Positions 26,424 through 34,424 of a DNA stretch of 64,000 bases are shown in pieces. Both the position numbers and the translations under genes were made by a program. Below the pieces are notes generated by a model. It searched no databases, was not told the DNA's origin, and saw only the letters and a list, made by a program, of their open reading frames with translations. How positions within the stretch are numbered: the first letter of the stretch is position 1; each line of letters starts with the position of its first letter. This stretch comes from Devosia sp. Leaf420. GTDB taxonomy: Bacteria > Pseudomonadota > Alphaproteobacteria > Rhizobiales > Devosiaceae. The stretch lies in assembly GCF_001425445.1 (NCBI RefSeq), contig NZ_LMQU01000010.1, positions 131,501 to 195,500 of the forward strand, given 5' to 3'.

Positions 26424-28727
26424 CTAGGCCGCGTTCTGATGGATCATGGTGGTGCGCAGACCCTGCACGTCGACGATCAGCGCGACATTGCCGTCGCCAA
26501 GGATCGTGCCGCCGGCAATGCCTTCGACCTGCTCGAAGTTTTCTTCGAGCGACTTGATGACGACCTGCTGCTGACCGATGATATCGTCGACGACGAGCGC
26601 CACCTTCTGGCTGCCTTCGCTTTCGCAGAGGACGACGAAGCGTTCGTCGGCCGCCTTGGTCGAGTGCATGTTGAAGCGCTGGGCCACATCGATGACCTGC
26701 ACATATTCCCCCCGCACCTGCAGCACCTGGCCACCGGACGGCACGCGTTCAAAGGTTGCGCCCGAACACTGCATGGTCTCGACGATCGAGGAAAGCGGCA
26801 CAACGTAGGGCGACTCGCCGACCTTGACGAGCATGACGTCGAGCACGGCCAGCGTCAGCGGCAGGCGGAGCGTGACGCGCGAGCCCTTGCCGGTCCAGGA
26901 GCGAACGTGGACGGAGCCGCCGATCTTCTTGATGTTGGAGAGCACCACGTCCATGCCCACGCCGCGGCCGGAGATGTCGCTGACTGCTTCTGCCGTCGAG
27001 AAACCCGGGGCAAAGATCAGCTGGTCGATCTGCTCGTCTGTCGGAGTGATGTCTGGCGCAACGAGACCCTTGTCGCGGGCAAGCTGCAAGACGCGTTCGC
27101 GGTTGATGCCGTTGCCGTCGTCCTCGACGATAATGAGGATATTGCCGCCAGCCTGCTCAGCCGAAAGACGGATCGTGCCGATTTCGGACTTGCCGCGCGA
27201 CTTGCGCTTTTCCGGATCCTCGATTCCGTGGTCGGCCGAGTTGCGGATCATGTGGGTCAGCGGATCGGACAATTGCTCGATGACGGTCTTGTCGATTTCG
27301 GTGTTTTCACCGATCGTTTCGAGCTTGATCTTCTTGCCGGTCTTGGTCGCGAGTTCACGCACCAGACGCGGCATGCGGCTGAAGACCGATTTAACCGGCT
27401 GCGCGCGGATCGCCATGACCGAGTCCTGCAGCCCGCGGGTGGTCTGGGCCAGAACCTCGAGGCCGCGCACCAGTTCGGTATAGCGGGCGCGCAGGTTCTC
27501 ATCCATCTGCTGGGTGAGCATGGACTGGGTGATCACGAGTTCGGAGACCATGTTCACCACGCGGTCGACCTTATCGAGATCGACGCGGATCGACTGCACG
27601 CCAACGCTGCGATTGCCACCTTCTTCGCCGCCTTCGGCGGAAGCAGGTTTTGGCGCTGCAGGCTTTGGTGTCGGCGCCGCAACAATCTTCGGCGGTGCAG
27701 CAGCAACGATTTCGCTCGCGAGATCGGCAAAGCTGAGACCGGCTTCTTCTTCGACAACCGGGGCAGTAGCGGGCTTCGCCGGCGCGTCGACGACTTCGTC
27801 TTCCGTCAGCGCCAGCAAGTTTTCTGCCTTTGCCGGAGCGACAGGCGCGGCTGCAACCGGCTTGGGCGCAGCAGCGGGCTTTGCGGCTGGTGCCGCAGCC
27901 TGGCCAAGCGGCACGACCTCGATGCGGCAATCGCCATCGACGAATTCAAAGACTTCGCGGATCGCAGCTTCCGTCAGATCCGGCGCAAACAGCGAGATCT
28001 CCCAGGAGCAATAGACCCCGAACGGCTCGAAATCGCTCAGCGGCGGCACTTCAGAAAGGATCGCCTTGACGTTGATCTCGCCGAGCGCACCGAGCTCGCG
28101 GAACAGCAGCAGCGGATCATTGGCGCGTGAATAGAGCTGGCGGAACGGCGTGAAGCGCACTTCCCAATGACCCGGCTCGGCCGGCATAGGGGGGGCGTCA
28201 AACGTATCGGCCTCGGATTCAGCCACAGCCTCGACGACTACTTCAGGCTCGGATTCGACGGCGAGTTCGACGCGCACCGGAGTGAATTCGATATCGAATT
28301 CCTCGATGATCTCGCCGCTCCACTCGTCCTCGTCACCGCGCTGGCCGCGGGCGATGGCGTCGAAGCGCTGCTTTTCCTCGGCGCCATAATCGGCTGCGAG
28401 TTCTTCGCCGGTCTGGGCGGCGTTGATGAAATCGGCAACGATGTCATTGGCGCGGATGCAGAGCGTAACCACATCGTCGGTCATCTCGACGCGACCGTCG
28501 CGCACATAATCGAGCAGGGTTTCATAGGCATGGGCAAAGCCCACAAGGCCGGAGAACCCGAAAGCGCCGGCGCCACCCTTGATGGAGTGAATAGCGCGGA
28601 ACACGGCATTGAGCCGATCCGCATCCCGCTCCCCGCTCTCGATGGCGGCAAACTGCTCTTCAAGCTCGTTCATGAGCTCGGAACATTCGTCGAAATAGGT
28701 GGCCTTAAAGTCGTCGAGGTCGCTCAT
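26424..28727 (-). CDS. cheA: Chemotaxis histidine kinase CheA
   Basis: Central kinase of the chemotaxis pathway, 767 residues. The HPt domain holds the phosphorylated His47 in FRAIHSIKGGAGAFG. A long Ala/Pro/Glu-rich linker region surrounds a response-regulator-binding domain (about 170-290, PLLLFRELGALGEINVKAI...). Dimerisation segment: QSIRVDLDKVDRVVNMVSELVI. The ATP-binding domain has the N box HMIRNSADHGIE, G1 IIVEDDGNGI and G2 GRGVGMDVV. The C-terminal CheW-like domain includes PLSSIVETM and LVVDDIIGQQQVVIKSL. All catalytic motifs are intact. Confidence 0.95.
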   Translation of the reverse strand: MSDLDDFKATYFDECSELMNELEEQFAAIESGERDADRLNAVFRAIHSIKGGAGAFGFSGLVGFAHAYETLLDYVRDGRVEMTDDVVTLCIRANDIVADFINAAQTGEELAADYGAEEKQRFDAIARGQRGDEDEWSGEIIEEFDIEFTPVRVELAVESEPEVVVEAVAESEADTFDAPPMPAEPGHWEVRFTPFRQLYSRANDPLLLFRELGALGEINVKAILSEVPPLSDFEPFGVYCSWEISLFAPDLTEAAIREVFEFVDGDCRIEVVPLGQAAAPAAKPAAAPKPVAAAPVAPAKAENLLALTEDEVVDAPAKPATAPVVEEEAGLSFADLASEIVAAAPPKIVAAPTPKPAAPKPASAEGGEEGGNRSVGVQSIRVDLDKVDRVVNMVSELVITQSMLTQQMDENLRARYTELVRGLEVLAQTTRGLQDSVMAIRAQPVKSVFSRMPRLVRELATKTGKKIKLETIGENTEIDKTVIEQLSDPLTHMIRNSADHGIEDPEKRKSRGKSEIGTIRLSAEQAGGNILIIVEDDGNGINRERVLQLARDKGLVAPDITPTDEQIDQLIFAPGFSTAEAVSDISGRGVGMDVVLSNIKKIGGSVHVRSWTGKGSRVTLRLPLTLAVLDVMLVKVGESPYVVPLSSIVETMQCSGATFERVPSGGQVLQVRGEYVQVIDVAQRFNMHSTKAADERFVVLCESEGSQKVALVVDDIIGQQQVVIKSLEENFEQVEGIAGGTILGDGNVALIVDVQGLRTTMIHQNAA

Positions 28728-28758
28728 GGCGGCGTACCAGCCTTCGGGAGGTAGTGTG

Positions 28759-29124
28759 TTAGTGGACCACGCGGTTGATGACGCTGATCAGCTTGTCGGG
28801 GTCGAAAGGCTTGACGATCCAGCCGGTGCCGCCCGCGGCCTTGCCCTGATCGCGCTTGTCCTGGCTGGTTTCGGTGGTGAGGATCAGGATCGGCAGGCTC
28901 TGGTACTGGCCAGAAGCGCGCACATTCTTGATGAACTCGATGCCGTCCATGACGGGCATGTTGATGTCGGTGATCACCACATCGACATTGTGGCTCATCA
29001 AGACGTCGAGCCCCTGCTTGCCGTCTTCGGCCTGCAGCACCTCGAAGCCGGCATTGCTCAGCGTGTGGTGCAGCATGGCGAGGATGGTTCTCGAATCATC
29101 CACGGTCAGTACGCGCAAGGTCAT
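28759..29124 (-). CDS. cheY1: CheY-type response regulator (cheY1 position)
   Basis: Single receiver domain, 121 residues. Acid pocket Asp9/Asp10 (VLTVDDSR), phosphorylated Asp53 in VITDINMPVMDG, switch Thr in ILTTETS and Lys in WIVKPFDP. It lies between the STAS gene and cheA, the place of cheY1 in rhizobial operons, where it acts as a phosphate sink rather than on the motor. That role is inferred from position. Its ATG overlaps the STAS stop by four bases. Confidence 0.9.
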   Translation of the reverse strand: MTLRVLTVDDSRTILAMLHHTLSNAGFEVLQAEDGKQGLDVLMSHNVDVVITDINMPVMDGIEFIKNVRASGQYQSLPILILTTETSQDKRDQGKAAGGTGWIVKPFDPDKLISVINRVVH

Positions 29125-29411
29125 GGCTTCATCATCCCGGAAAACTGTGTGCCGAGGCCAAGCCGTTCGATGGCGGCCAACATGGCAGCACTTGGCGCTT
29201 CAACAGCGAATTCATTGTGGTTCCGGCGGGCGGTCTCGGCTGCGCTGATCAGCATCAGCAGACCATTGGTGGCGACGCGCTGCACAGAGCTGGCGACGAC
29301 GGTTACCGGGCCATCTTCAACGGCATCGATCAGCTTGTCGCGAATAGCGTCCAATGCATCGAGGTCGATGACCTCTGGCAAGGTGACCGCGCTTGCTTCC
29401 TGTTGTGCCAT
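29121..29411 (-). CDS. Small STAS-domain protein of the chemotaxis operon
   Basis: 96-residue single STAS domain: EVIDLDALDAIRDKLIDAVEDGPVTVV, then VQRVATNGLLMLISAAETAR, where Thr stands near the place of the phosphorylated Ser in anti-anti-sigma factors, and a final helix AMLAAIERLGLGTQF. It occupies the position of ORF2 in the Sinorhizobium che operon (ahead of cheY1). It is the first gene of this operon, so the promoter should lie in 29412-29470. The biochemical role is unknown. Confidence 0.82.
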   Translation of the reverse strand: MAQQEASAVTLPEVIDLDALDAIRDKLIDAVEDGPVTVVASSVQRVATNGLLMLISAAETARRNHNEFAVEAPSAAMLAAIERLGLGTQFSGMMKP

Positions 29412-29562
29412 TCTTGGCTTGCCCCCGGATTTCTCTCCAGCGCCATAATCGACTGGAACGGTTTAAGAAGTGCTAATCAGGGAAACACCTGACGCGACGC
29501 TGCGCTTGATGCGGCAGGCGACTGCCTGTAACCAGACCCCGACCAACCGGACGCTCCACGCC

Positions 29563-30879
29563 ATGACCAGCAAAATCGCCCTGACCGGGCTCGCCCGTGA
29601 TCTCGCCGCCCGCGCCGAAGCCGGCAAGCCGATCCGCGTCGGCGTCATCGGCTCTGGCGAAATGGGCACCGATCTCGTCACCCAGATGAGCCTGATGAAG
29701 GGCGTCGAAATGGCGGCGATCGCCACGCGCCGTCCGCACACCGCCCTTGCCGCCATGACCATCGCTTATGGCGACGAAAGCCATGGCAAGGTCGTCGATA
29801 CGCCAAGCGCCGCAACCGCCGCAATCGAGCAGGGCAAGATCGCCATCACCTCGGCGGAAACCCTTGTCACCACGCCAAATATCGACGTCGTCATCGACGC
29901 GACCGGTAAGCCCGGCGTCGCCGCCGATTTCGATCTCACGGCCATGGAGCATGGCAAGCATCTCGTGATGATGAATGTCGAAGCCGACGTCACCATCGGG
30001 CCTTATCTCAAGGCACAGGCCGATCGCCTCGGCGTTGTCTATTCCGTCGGCGCGGGCGACGAACCCTCGTCCTGCATGGAGCTGATCGAATTCGTTTCCG
30101 CTCTCGGACTCGACATCGTCGCCGCCGGCAAAGGCAAGAACAATCCGCTCAAGCATGACGCCGTCCCCGACGATTACCGCGAGGAAGCCATCCGCCGGAA
30201 CATGAACCCGCGCATGCTGGTCGAATTCGTCGATGGCTCGAAAACTGCCGTCGAAATGACCGCTATCGCCAATGCCACGGGTCTGATGCCCGATATTCCG
30301 GGCATGCACGGCCCCAAGGCCGATCGCGACGACATGGCCAAGGTGCTGATCCCCAAGGCCGATGGCGGCATTCTCAATTCCTCGGGCGTCGTCGATTTCA
30401 CCATCGGCAAGGGCGTCGCCCCCGGCGTCTTCGTCATCGTCAAGGCCGAGCATCCGCGCATCATCGAGCGCATGGACGATCTCCATATCGGCCACGGGCC
30501 CTATTATGCGTTCTTCCGCCCCTATCACCTGACGAGCCTTGAAGTGCCGCTGACCTGCGCGCGGATCATGCTCACCGGCAAGCCCGACATGGTGCCGCTG
30601 CCGCGCCCCGTCGCCGAAGTCTGCGCCGTCGCCAAGCGCGATCTTCTCCCGGGCGAACCGCTCGATGCGATCGGCGAGACCTGCTACCGCTCTTATGCCA
30701 TGACCGCGGCCGACGCCCGCGCCAAGGGCGCCCTCCCCGTCGGTCTTTTGGAAGGCGGCAAGGTCACGGCGCCTATCCTGAAGGGCGACCTCCTCACCAC
30801 CGCCAATAGCCAGCCCGACACATCCACGCGCCTCTTCGCCCTGCGTCAAGCACAGGACAAACTCCTCGGCCTCATCTGA
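29563..30879 (+). CDS. DRL-like reductoisomerase (type II DXP reductoisomerase candidate) with SAF domain
   Basis: NAD(P)-dependent enzyme of about 438 residues. The N-terminal Rossmann part is IRVGVIGSGEMGTDLVTQM, then IDVVIDATGKPGV and HLVMMNVEADVTIGPYLKAQADRLGV, resembling homoserine dehydrogenase. The centre has GAGDEPSSCMELIEFVSALG and GKGKNNPLKHDAVPDDYREEA. The C-terminus is SAF-like (AKRDLLPGEPLDAIGETCYRS). This layout matches DRL of Brucella, an alternative to Dxr in the MEP isoprenoid pathway; the match is from memory. Only some members of the family have that activity. ATG 29563 is preferred over a GTG at 29470, which adds 31 residues unlike the family. Confidence 0.65.
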   Translation: MTSKIALTGLARDLAARAEAGKPIRVGVIGSGEMGTDLVTQMSLMKGVEMAAIATRRPHTALAAMTIAYGDESHGKVVDTPSAATAAIEQGKIAITSAETLVTTPNIDVVIDATGKPGVAADFDLTAMEHGKHLVMMNVEADVTIGPYLKAQADRLGVVYSVGAGDEPSSCMELIEFVSALGLDIVAAGKGKNNPLKHDAVPDDYREEAIRRNMNPRMLVEFVDGSKTAVEMTAIANATGLMPDIPGMHGPKADRDDMAKVLIPKADGGILNSSGVVDFTIGKGVAPGVFVIVKAEHPRIIERMDDLHIGHGPYYAFFRPYHLTSLEVPLTCARIMLTGKPDMVPLPRPVAEVCAVAKRDLLPGEPLDAIGETCYRSYAMTAADARAKGALPVGLLEGGKVTAPILKGDLLTTANSQPDTSTRLFALRQAQDKLLGLI

Positions 30880-30910
30880 AAACAAAAACTGCCCCAATCT
30901 CGCCCTGCTT

Positions 30911-30937
30911 CTCCCGGCATGTGCCGGGGGGATTTTT
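30911..30937 (+). terminator. Terminator after the DRL-like gene
   Basis: CCCGGCA-TG-TGCCGGG, extendable by flanking pairs, followed by GATTTTTG, 32 bases past the stop codon and directly before the ribosome site of the next gene. Confidence 0.65.
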
Positions 30938-30953
30938 GAAGCGGGACAACAAT

Positions 30954-31787
30954 ATGCAGCGATTTCTGGCTAGCGTGATCGCGACCACCCTTATCGCGTC
31001 CGCCCCGATCCACGCCCAGGAAGCGCCTGCACCTCTCAAAGATTGCCGCGCCCTCCTCAAAGCCGCACGCGGCGAAATCGAGCGCACAACACAAACCGAA
31101 ATCGAATACCTCGAGGACGGCTGCCGCTTCACCCATGTCGGCTTGGCTATCGACAGCTCTATCACGGCAGACATGGACGAGTTGATCATCCGGACCCCGG
31201 ACCTTCTCGCCGTCTGGCCCACCGGCGACGTCTTTGAATCGGCAGACTTGACCCTCAACGGTTTTGCACTGTTGCCCGGCCAGAACTTCAATCTGCAGCT
31301 TGTCTATGACACCGATCCCGATGCGATGACGGCCAATCTTGAGCGCCTCCATCTCGATGCTGGCGCTCTCGGCGAATTCACGCTCGCTGCAAATTTTTCT
31401 GAGTTCGACAATGCCGATCTCGAGGCCTCGCCCCTGGAGAGCGAAAAAGGGCTGCTGCACAAATTCGAACTGTCGCTCGTCGATACCGGGCTTTCAGCGG
31501 TCCTTTTGCCCAGCTTGATGCTCATCATCGGCTCGCCCACGGCAGAAGACACAACCGCCATCGCCACCACGATCCGTTCCTGGCCCGAAAGCCGCATTTC
31601 CAAGAAGAGCGCGAAATCCCTCGTCCGCTTACTCACGGCCCTGCCCAATCTATCGGGAAACTGGACGCTGCAGTTCGAAAGCGAGGAGGGCCTTGCCATC
31701 AATACGCTTGTGGCAGGCAGCTTCGATGCCTTCGCCGATGCCATTCCTGACGATGCCAAAATAGAAGCCACCGCTGCCAAGCGCTAA
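30954..31787 (+). CDS. Secreted protein of unknown function, first of a tandem paralogous pair
   Basis: Not recognised. From ATG 30954 (GCGGGACAAC upstream) the product is 277 residues with a Sec signal peptide (FLASVIATTLIASAPIHAQ). Two cysteines near the mature N-terminus (KDCRALL and LEDGCRFTH) may form a disulfide. The rest is a long beta-rich region (ELIIRTPDLLAVWPTGDV, ADLTLNGFALLPG) ending in a helical part. The next gene encodes a protein of the same plan, including the paired cysteines and the (I/V)IR(T/S)PDL motif. It is probably periplasmic. The two genes are 21 bases apart. Confidence 0.65.
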   Translation: MQRFLASVIATTLIASAPIHAQEAPAPLKDCRALLKAARGEIERTTQTEIEYLEDGCRFTHVGLAIDSSITADMDELIIRTPDLLAVWPTGDVFESADLTLNGFALLPGQNFNLQLVYDTDPDAMTANLERLHLDAGALGEFTLAANFSEFDNADLEASPLESEKGLLHKFELSLVDTGLSAVLLPSLMLIIGSPTAEDTTAIATTIRSWPESRISKKSAKSLVRLLTALPNLSGNWTLQFESEEGLAINTLVAGSFDAFADAIPDDAKIEATAAKR

Positions 31788-31808
31788 CCTGACACTGCTG
31801 GAGCCGAT

Positions 31809-32720
31809 ATGCGAATTCTCCTCCTGCCTGCCCTCGTGGTCCTCGCCGCCTCCCCGGTCCTTGCCCAGGAGACACCTCCCGAGCCTCAGGGCATCTGCGT
31901 CGACCTCGCTAAGTCCCTTGGCTTCGTTGACGCGACCAAGGATTCAAAGTTCGAGGATGTGCCCGACGGCTGTCACGCCACCAATTTCTTCGTCAATTTT
32001 GGCCCCTATACCCGCTACAGCGTCGCCGACATCGTGATCCGATCGCCCGACCTCTTTTCGGGCAAATTCGATTTCGACGTCGAACCCGAAGATTTCGAAC
32101 TGCCCGCGGCAGTGGAAATCACCTTGACCGGCTTTACCTTCGCTCCCGAAACCGGCAGCGCGCTCAACGACTACATCATCGAAATCCAGTCCGAGCCGAT
32201 GGACATTCATTTCGACTATAGTTGGGACAAGCCCACTGGCACGTTCAACCTGAATGATCTCAGCGTCCGCGGCTTCAACGACAGCCTGATCGCCCTAGCC
32301 GCGAAAGCCTCGGGCTTTGATAAAACGCCCACCGATTTCGATCGGGTCGATGATCTACCGGGAGCTATTGAAGAGCTCACCTTCACCCTTCAGGACGCCC
32401 GCTTCTTCAGCGTCATGGCCAGTCCGGGCGTCATTGCCTCGCTGCCGTCGGACGGCGATCCGCGTGCCATCGTGGCCAGTTATCAACAGGCCGCCGTCGA
32501 AGTTGTGACAGGCCTGCCCGACGGCACCATCTCTGATGATTCCAAAGCGGCCCTGACGACACTGATCAACAGCTTTCCTCGCTTGCGCGGCGACTATCGG
32601 TTTCACCTTGAAGCCAACCCGGCTGTCCCATTCCATAAGCTGCTCCTTGATGACCTCAGCGACGGCCTGAAACTCCTCTCAAGCTTCAAGCTCGACGTCA
32701 CCCACCAGCCGGCCGACTAA
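31809..32720 (+). CDS. Secreted protein of unknown function, second of a tandem paralogous pair
   Basis: Not recognised. 303 residues with signal peptide LLLPALVVLAASPVLAQ. The mature chain opens with ICVDLAKSLGF and VPDGCHATNFFVNFG (two cysteines), then ADIVIRSPDLFSGKFDF and AAVEITLTGFTFAPETG, each of which lines up with the preceding protein. The C-terminal part also aligns in outline: ASLPSDGDPRAIVASYQQ with the neighbour's SPTAEDTTAIATTIRS, and LTTLINSFPRLRGDYRFHLE with LVRLLTALPNLSGNWTLQFE. The pattern indicates an old gene duplication. A terminator follows. Confidence 0.65.
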   Translation: MRILLLPALVVLAASPVLAQETPPEPQGICVDLAKSLGFVDATKDSKFEDVPDGCHATNFFVNFGPYTRYSVADIVIRSPDLFSGKFDFDVEPEDFELPAAVEITLTGFTFAPETGSALNDYIIEIQSEPMDIHFDYSWDKPTGTFNLNDLSVRGFNDSLIALAAKASGFDKTPTDFDRVDDLPGAIEELTFTLQDARFFSVMASPGVIASLPSDGDPRAIVASYQQAAVEVVTGLPDGTISDDSKAALTTLINSFPRLRGDYRFHLEANPAVPFHKLLLDDLSDGLKLLSSFKLDVTHQPAD

Positions 32721-32730
32721 AACCCCAAAC

Positions 32731-32761
32731 AAAAACCCCGCCTCATCGGCGGGGTCTTTTC
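32731..32761. terminator. Bidirectional terminator between convergent genes
   Basis: CCCCGCC-TCATC-GGCGGGG with AAAAA on the left and TCTTTTCTTTT on the right. It can serve both the secreted-protein pair (plus strand) and the MDR gene (minus strand). Confidence 0.85.
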
Positions 32762-32763
32762 TT

Positions 32764-33732
32764 TTAAGCCTTGATGGCGATCTTGCCCTTGCGGCCCGGT
32801 TCGCCGCTGGCCTTGGCGGCCTCGGCCACCTGGTCGATCGTATAGGCCGCCTCGATGTCGAGGACCAATTTGCCCTCGGCCGCGTCCTTGATCAGTTCGG
32901 CGAGCAGCACGCCAACCCGCTCGGGCTTGACCGGGGGCTTGGCACCCCAAAAACCCTTGACCGTGATATTGCGGAACAGCAATTCGCCGGCCGAGATCTT
33001 GAGCGGCGTATTGGTCATCGCGCCAAAACTGACAAGCTGCGCACCATCGGCCAGAATGCTCGAAAGTTCATTGGCGCCGTCGCCACCAAGCGATTCAATG
33101 CCGCGCACGATCGGTGCACCACCGGTAATCGCCCGGACCTTGCCGCGCCAATCGGCGCCTTCGGTCGCGACGACGGTCGTAAAGCCGGTCTTGGCCAGTT
33201 CATCGACCGCCGCAGCGCGACGCACGAGACCCAAAACCTTGACGCCCTTTTCCGCGCCATACTGGGCGAGCAGCTTGCCCACAGCGCCATTGGCGGCGTT
33301 GATGGCGATCCAGTCGCCGTCCTTCACGTCGAGCGTATCGAGCAGCATCTTGGTCGAAAGCGGCATGGCCACAAGCTGGCAGGCAGTCTCGTCGCTAACG
33401 CTATCGGGCACCGGCACGAGCCGCGCGGCATTGGCGGTGTAGAATTCGGCCCAGGTCTGCTCAGCCCCGCCCGCCACGCGCTGGCCCACCTTCAAATTGG
33501 TCACGCCCGCGCCTAGCGCCTCGACGATCCCAACGGCCTCGGTGCCCGGCACGGCCGGCAGCGGCGGTTTGAAGCCATATTGGCCCGCAATGGTCATGAG
33601 GTCGTGGTTATGGATAGGCGAAAGGACCATCTTGACCAGAACCTGACCCTCGCCCGGCTGCGGTCGCTCTGCCTCTTCAAACTTGAGAACGGTTTCGGGG
33701 GTGCCAAATTGGGAATAGACCGCACGCTTCAT
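32764..33732 (-). CDS. Zinc-independent MDR-family oxidoreductase (enoyl reductase/quinone reductase-like)
   Basis: NADPH-dependent medium-chain dehydrogenase/reductase, 322 residues. GroES-like half: GQVLVKMVLSPIHNHDLMTIAGQYG and PAVPGTEAVGIVEALGAGVTNLKVGQRV. Rossmann half: WIAINAANGAVGKLLAQYGAEKGVKVLGLVRR, with the second-loop RR typical of NADPH use. The catalytic-zinc Cys/His set is absent, which places it with the 2-enoyl thioester reductase or quinone reductase branch rather than alcohol dehydrogenases. Substrate unknown. Single gene, convergent with the secreted pair. Confidence 0.8.
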   Translation of the reverse strand: MKRAVYSQFGTPETVLKFEEAERPQPGEGQVLVKMVLSPIHNHDLMTIAGQYGFKPPLPAVPGTEAVGIVEALGAGVTNLKVGQRVAGGAEQTWAEFYTANAARLVPVPDSVSDETACQLVAMPLSTKMLLDTLDVKDGDWIAINAANGAVGKLLAQYGAEKGVKVLGLVRRAAAVDELAKTGFTTVVATEGADWRGKVRAITGGAPIVRGIESLGGDGANELSSILADGAQLVSFGAMTNTPLKISAGELLFRNITVKGFWGAKPPVKPERVGVLLAELIKDAAEGKLVLDIEAAYTIDQVAEAAKASGEPGRKGKIAIKA

Positions 33733-33836
33733 CGCGAGTTCCTTTCAGTTAAGTGGTTCACATAGGCTAATTGCCGTTAACGTCAACCAGCGCGCCTATT
33801 CGTCGCGCGCATGGCTCGTCTGTGCCGAAAGGGCAA

Positions 33837-33859
33837 GGCCCGCAAATTTCTCGCGGGCC
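33837..33859 (-). terminator. Hairpin after the small secreted-protein gene
   Basis: GGCCCGC and GCGGGCC form a 7-bp perfect stem with a nine-base loop, eight bases past the stop at 33867. The T-run on the minus strand is weak. Confidence 0.5.
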
Positions 33860-33866
33860 GTTACAA

Positions 33867-34358
33867 CTACTTGGTCTTAGTCTTTGTCGGCGCCGGCGTA
33901 CTGGCGCCTGATTCAAGCGCATCCATATAGGCACGCCATTCTTCATAGGCCTTTTCCTGGTCCGGCAGCGGATCGCGCGATCCACCCTGGGCCGCGAGTT
34001 CGCTCAACACCTGCTCGACTCCGGGCCCCTTCTCTTCGCAGGTCCCAGGCTTATCGAGCGCATCGAAAGCCGGCTTATAGAAATAACTGTCATAGTCGTC
34101 GGTGCTGAGCTTGAGCTGCCCATAAGCCAGGATATCGGCCGAGTCCGTTAGGAGTGACCACTCGGCATCGGTGATCTCAAAGCCCGCGCAATTGCTCGAC
34201 ACCACATTGGCGAGCACCACTTCGGTGAGAAATTCTTCCGCCCGATGGTCGGTATAGGACGAGAGATCGGGCAACTTCACATAGACCTTGCCATCCGCTG
34301 CCGCCTGCTGCACCCCGGCCGCCACCAACAGACTGGCGATGATCATTTTTTTCAGCAT
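33867..34358 (-). CDS. Small secreted protein of unknown function
   Basis: Not recognised. ATG 34358 is chosen for its strong GGAGGA site; a longer frame to 34385 lacks one. The product has 163 residues, with signal peptide MIIASLLVAAGVQQAAA. The mature part is acidic and helical, with two cysteines (SSNCAGFEI and GTCEEKGPG) that may pair. The tail is Pro/Thr/Lys-rich (STPAPTKTKTK). It is flanked by unrelated genes, so no context clue is available. Confidence 0.65.
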   Translation of the reverse strand: MLKKMIIASLLVAAGVQQAAADGKVYVKLPDLSSYTDHRAEEFLTEVVLANVVSSNCAGFEITDAEWSLLTDSADILAYGQLKLSTDDYDSYFYKPAFDALDKPGTCEEKGPGVEQVLSELAAQGGSRDPLPDQEKAYEEWRAYMDALESGASTPAPTKTKTK

Positions 34359-34424
34359 TACAAAAGTCCTCCATGCTTGGGCCACAGGTGTCGCGACCCA
34401 AAGTGGAGAAAAGACGGCAAAAAC

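Noticed and set aside
26241-28130. 629-codon plus-strand frame
   Set aside because: Antisense to cheA, whose motifs are intact. No family features.
29473-30897. 474-codon minus-strand frame
   Set aside because: Antisense to the DRL-like gene. It has no ribosome site and no recognisable domain.
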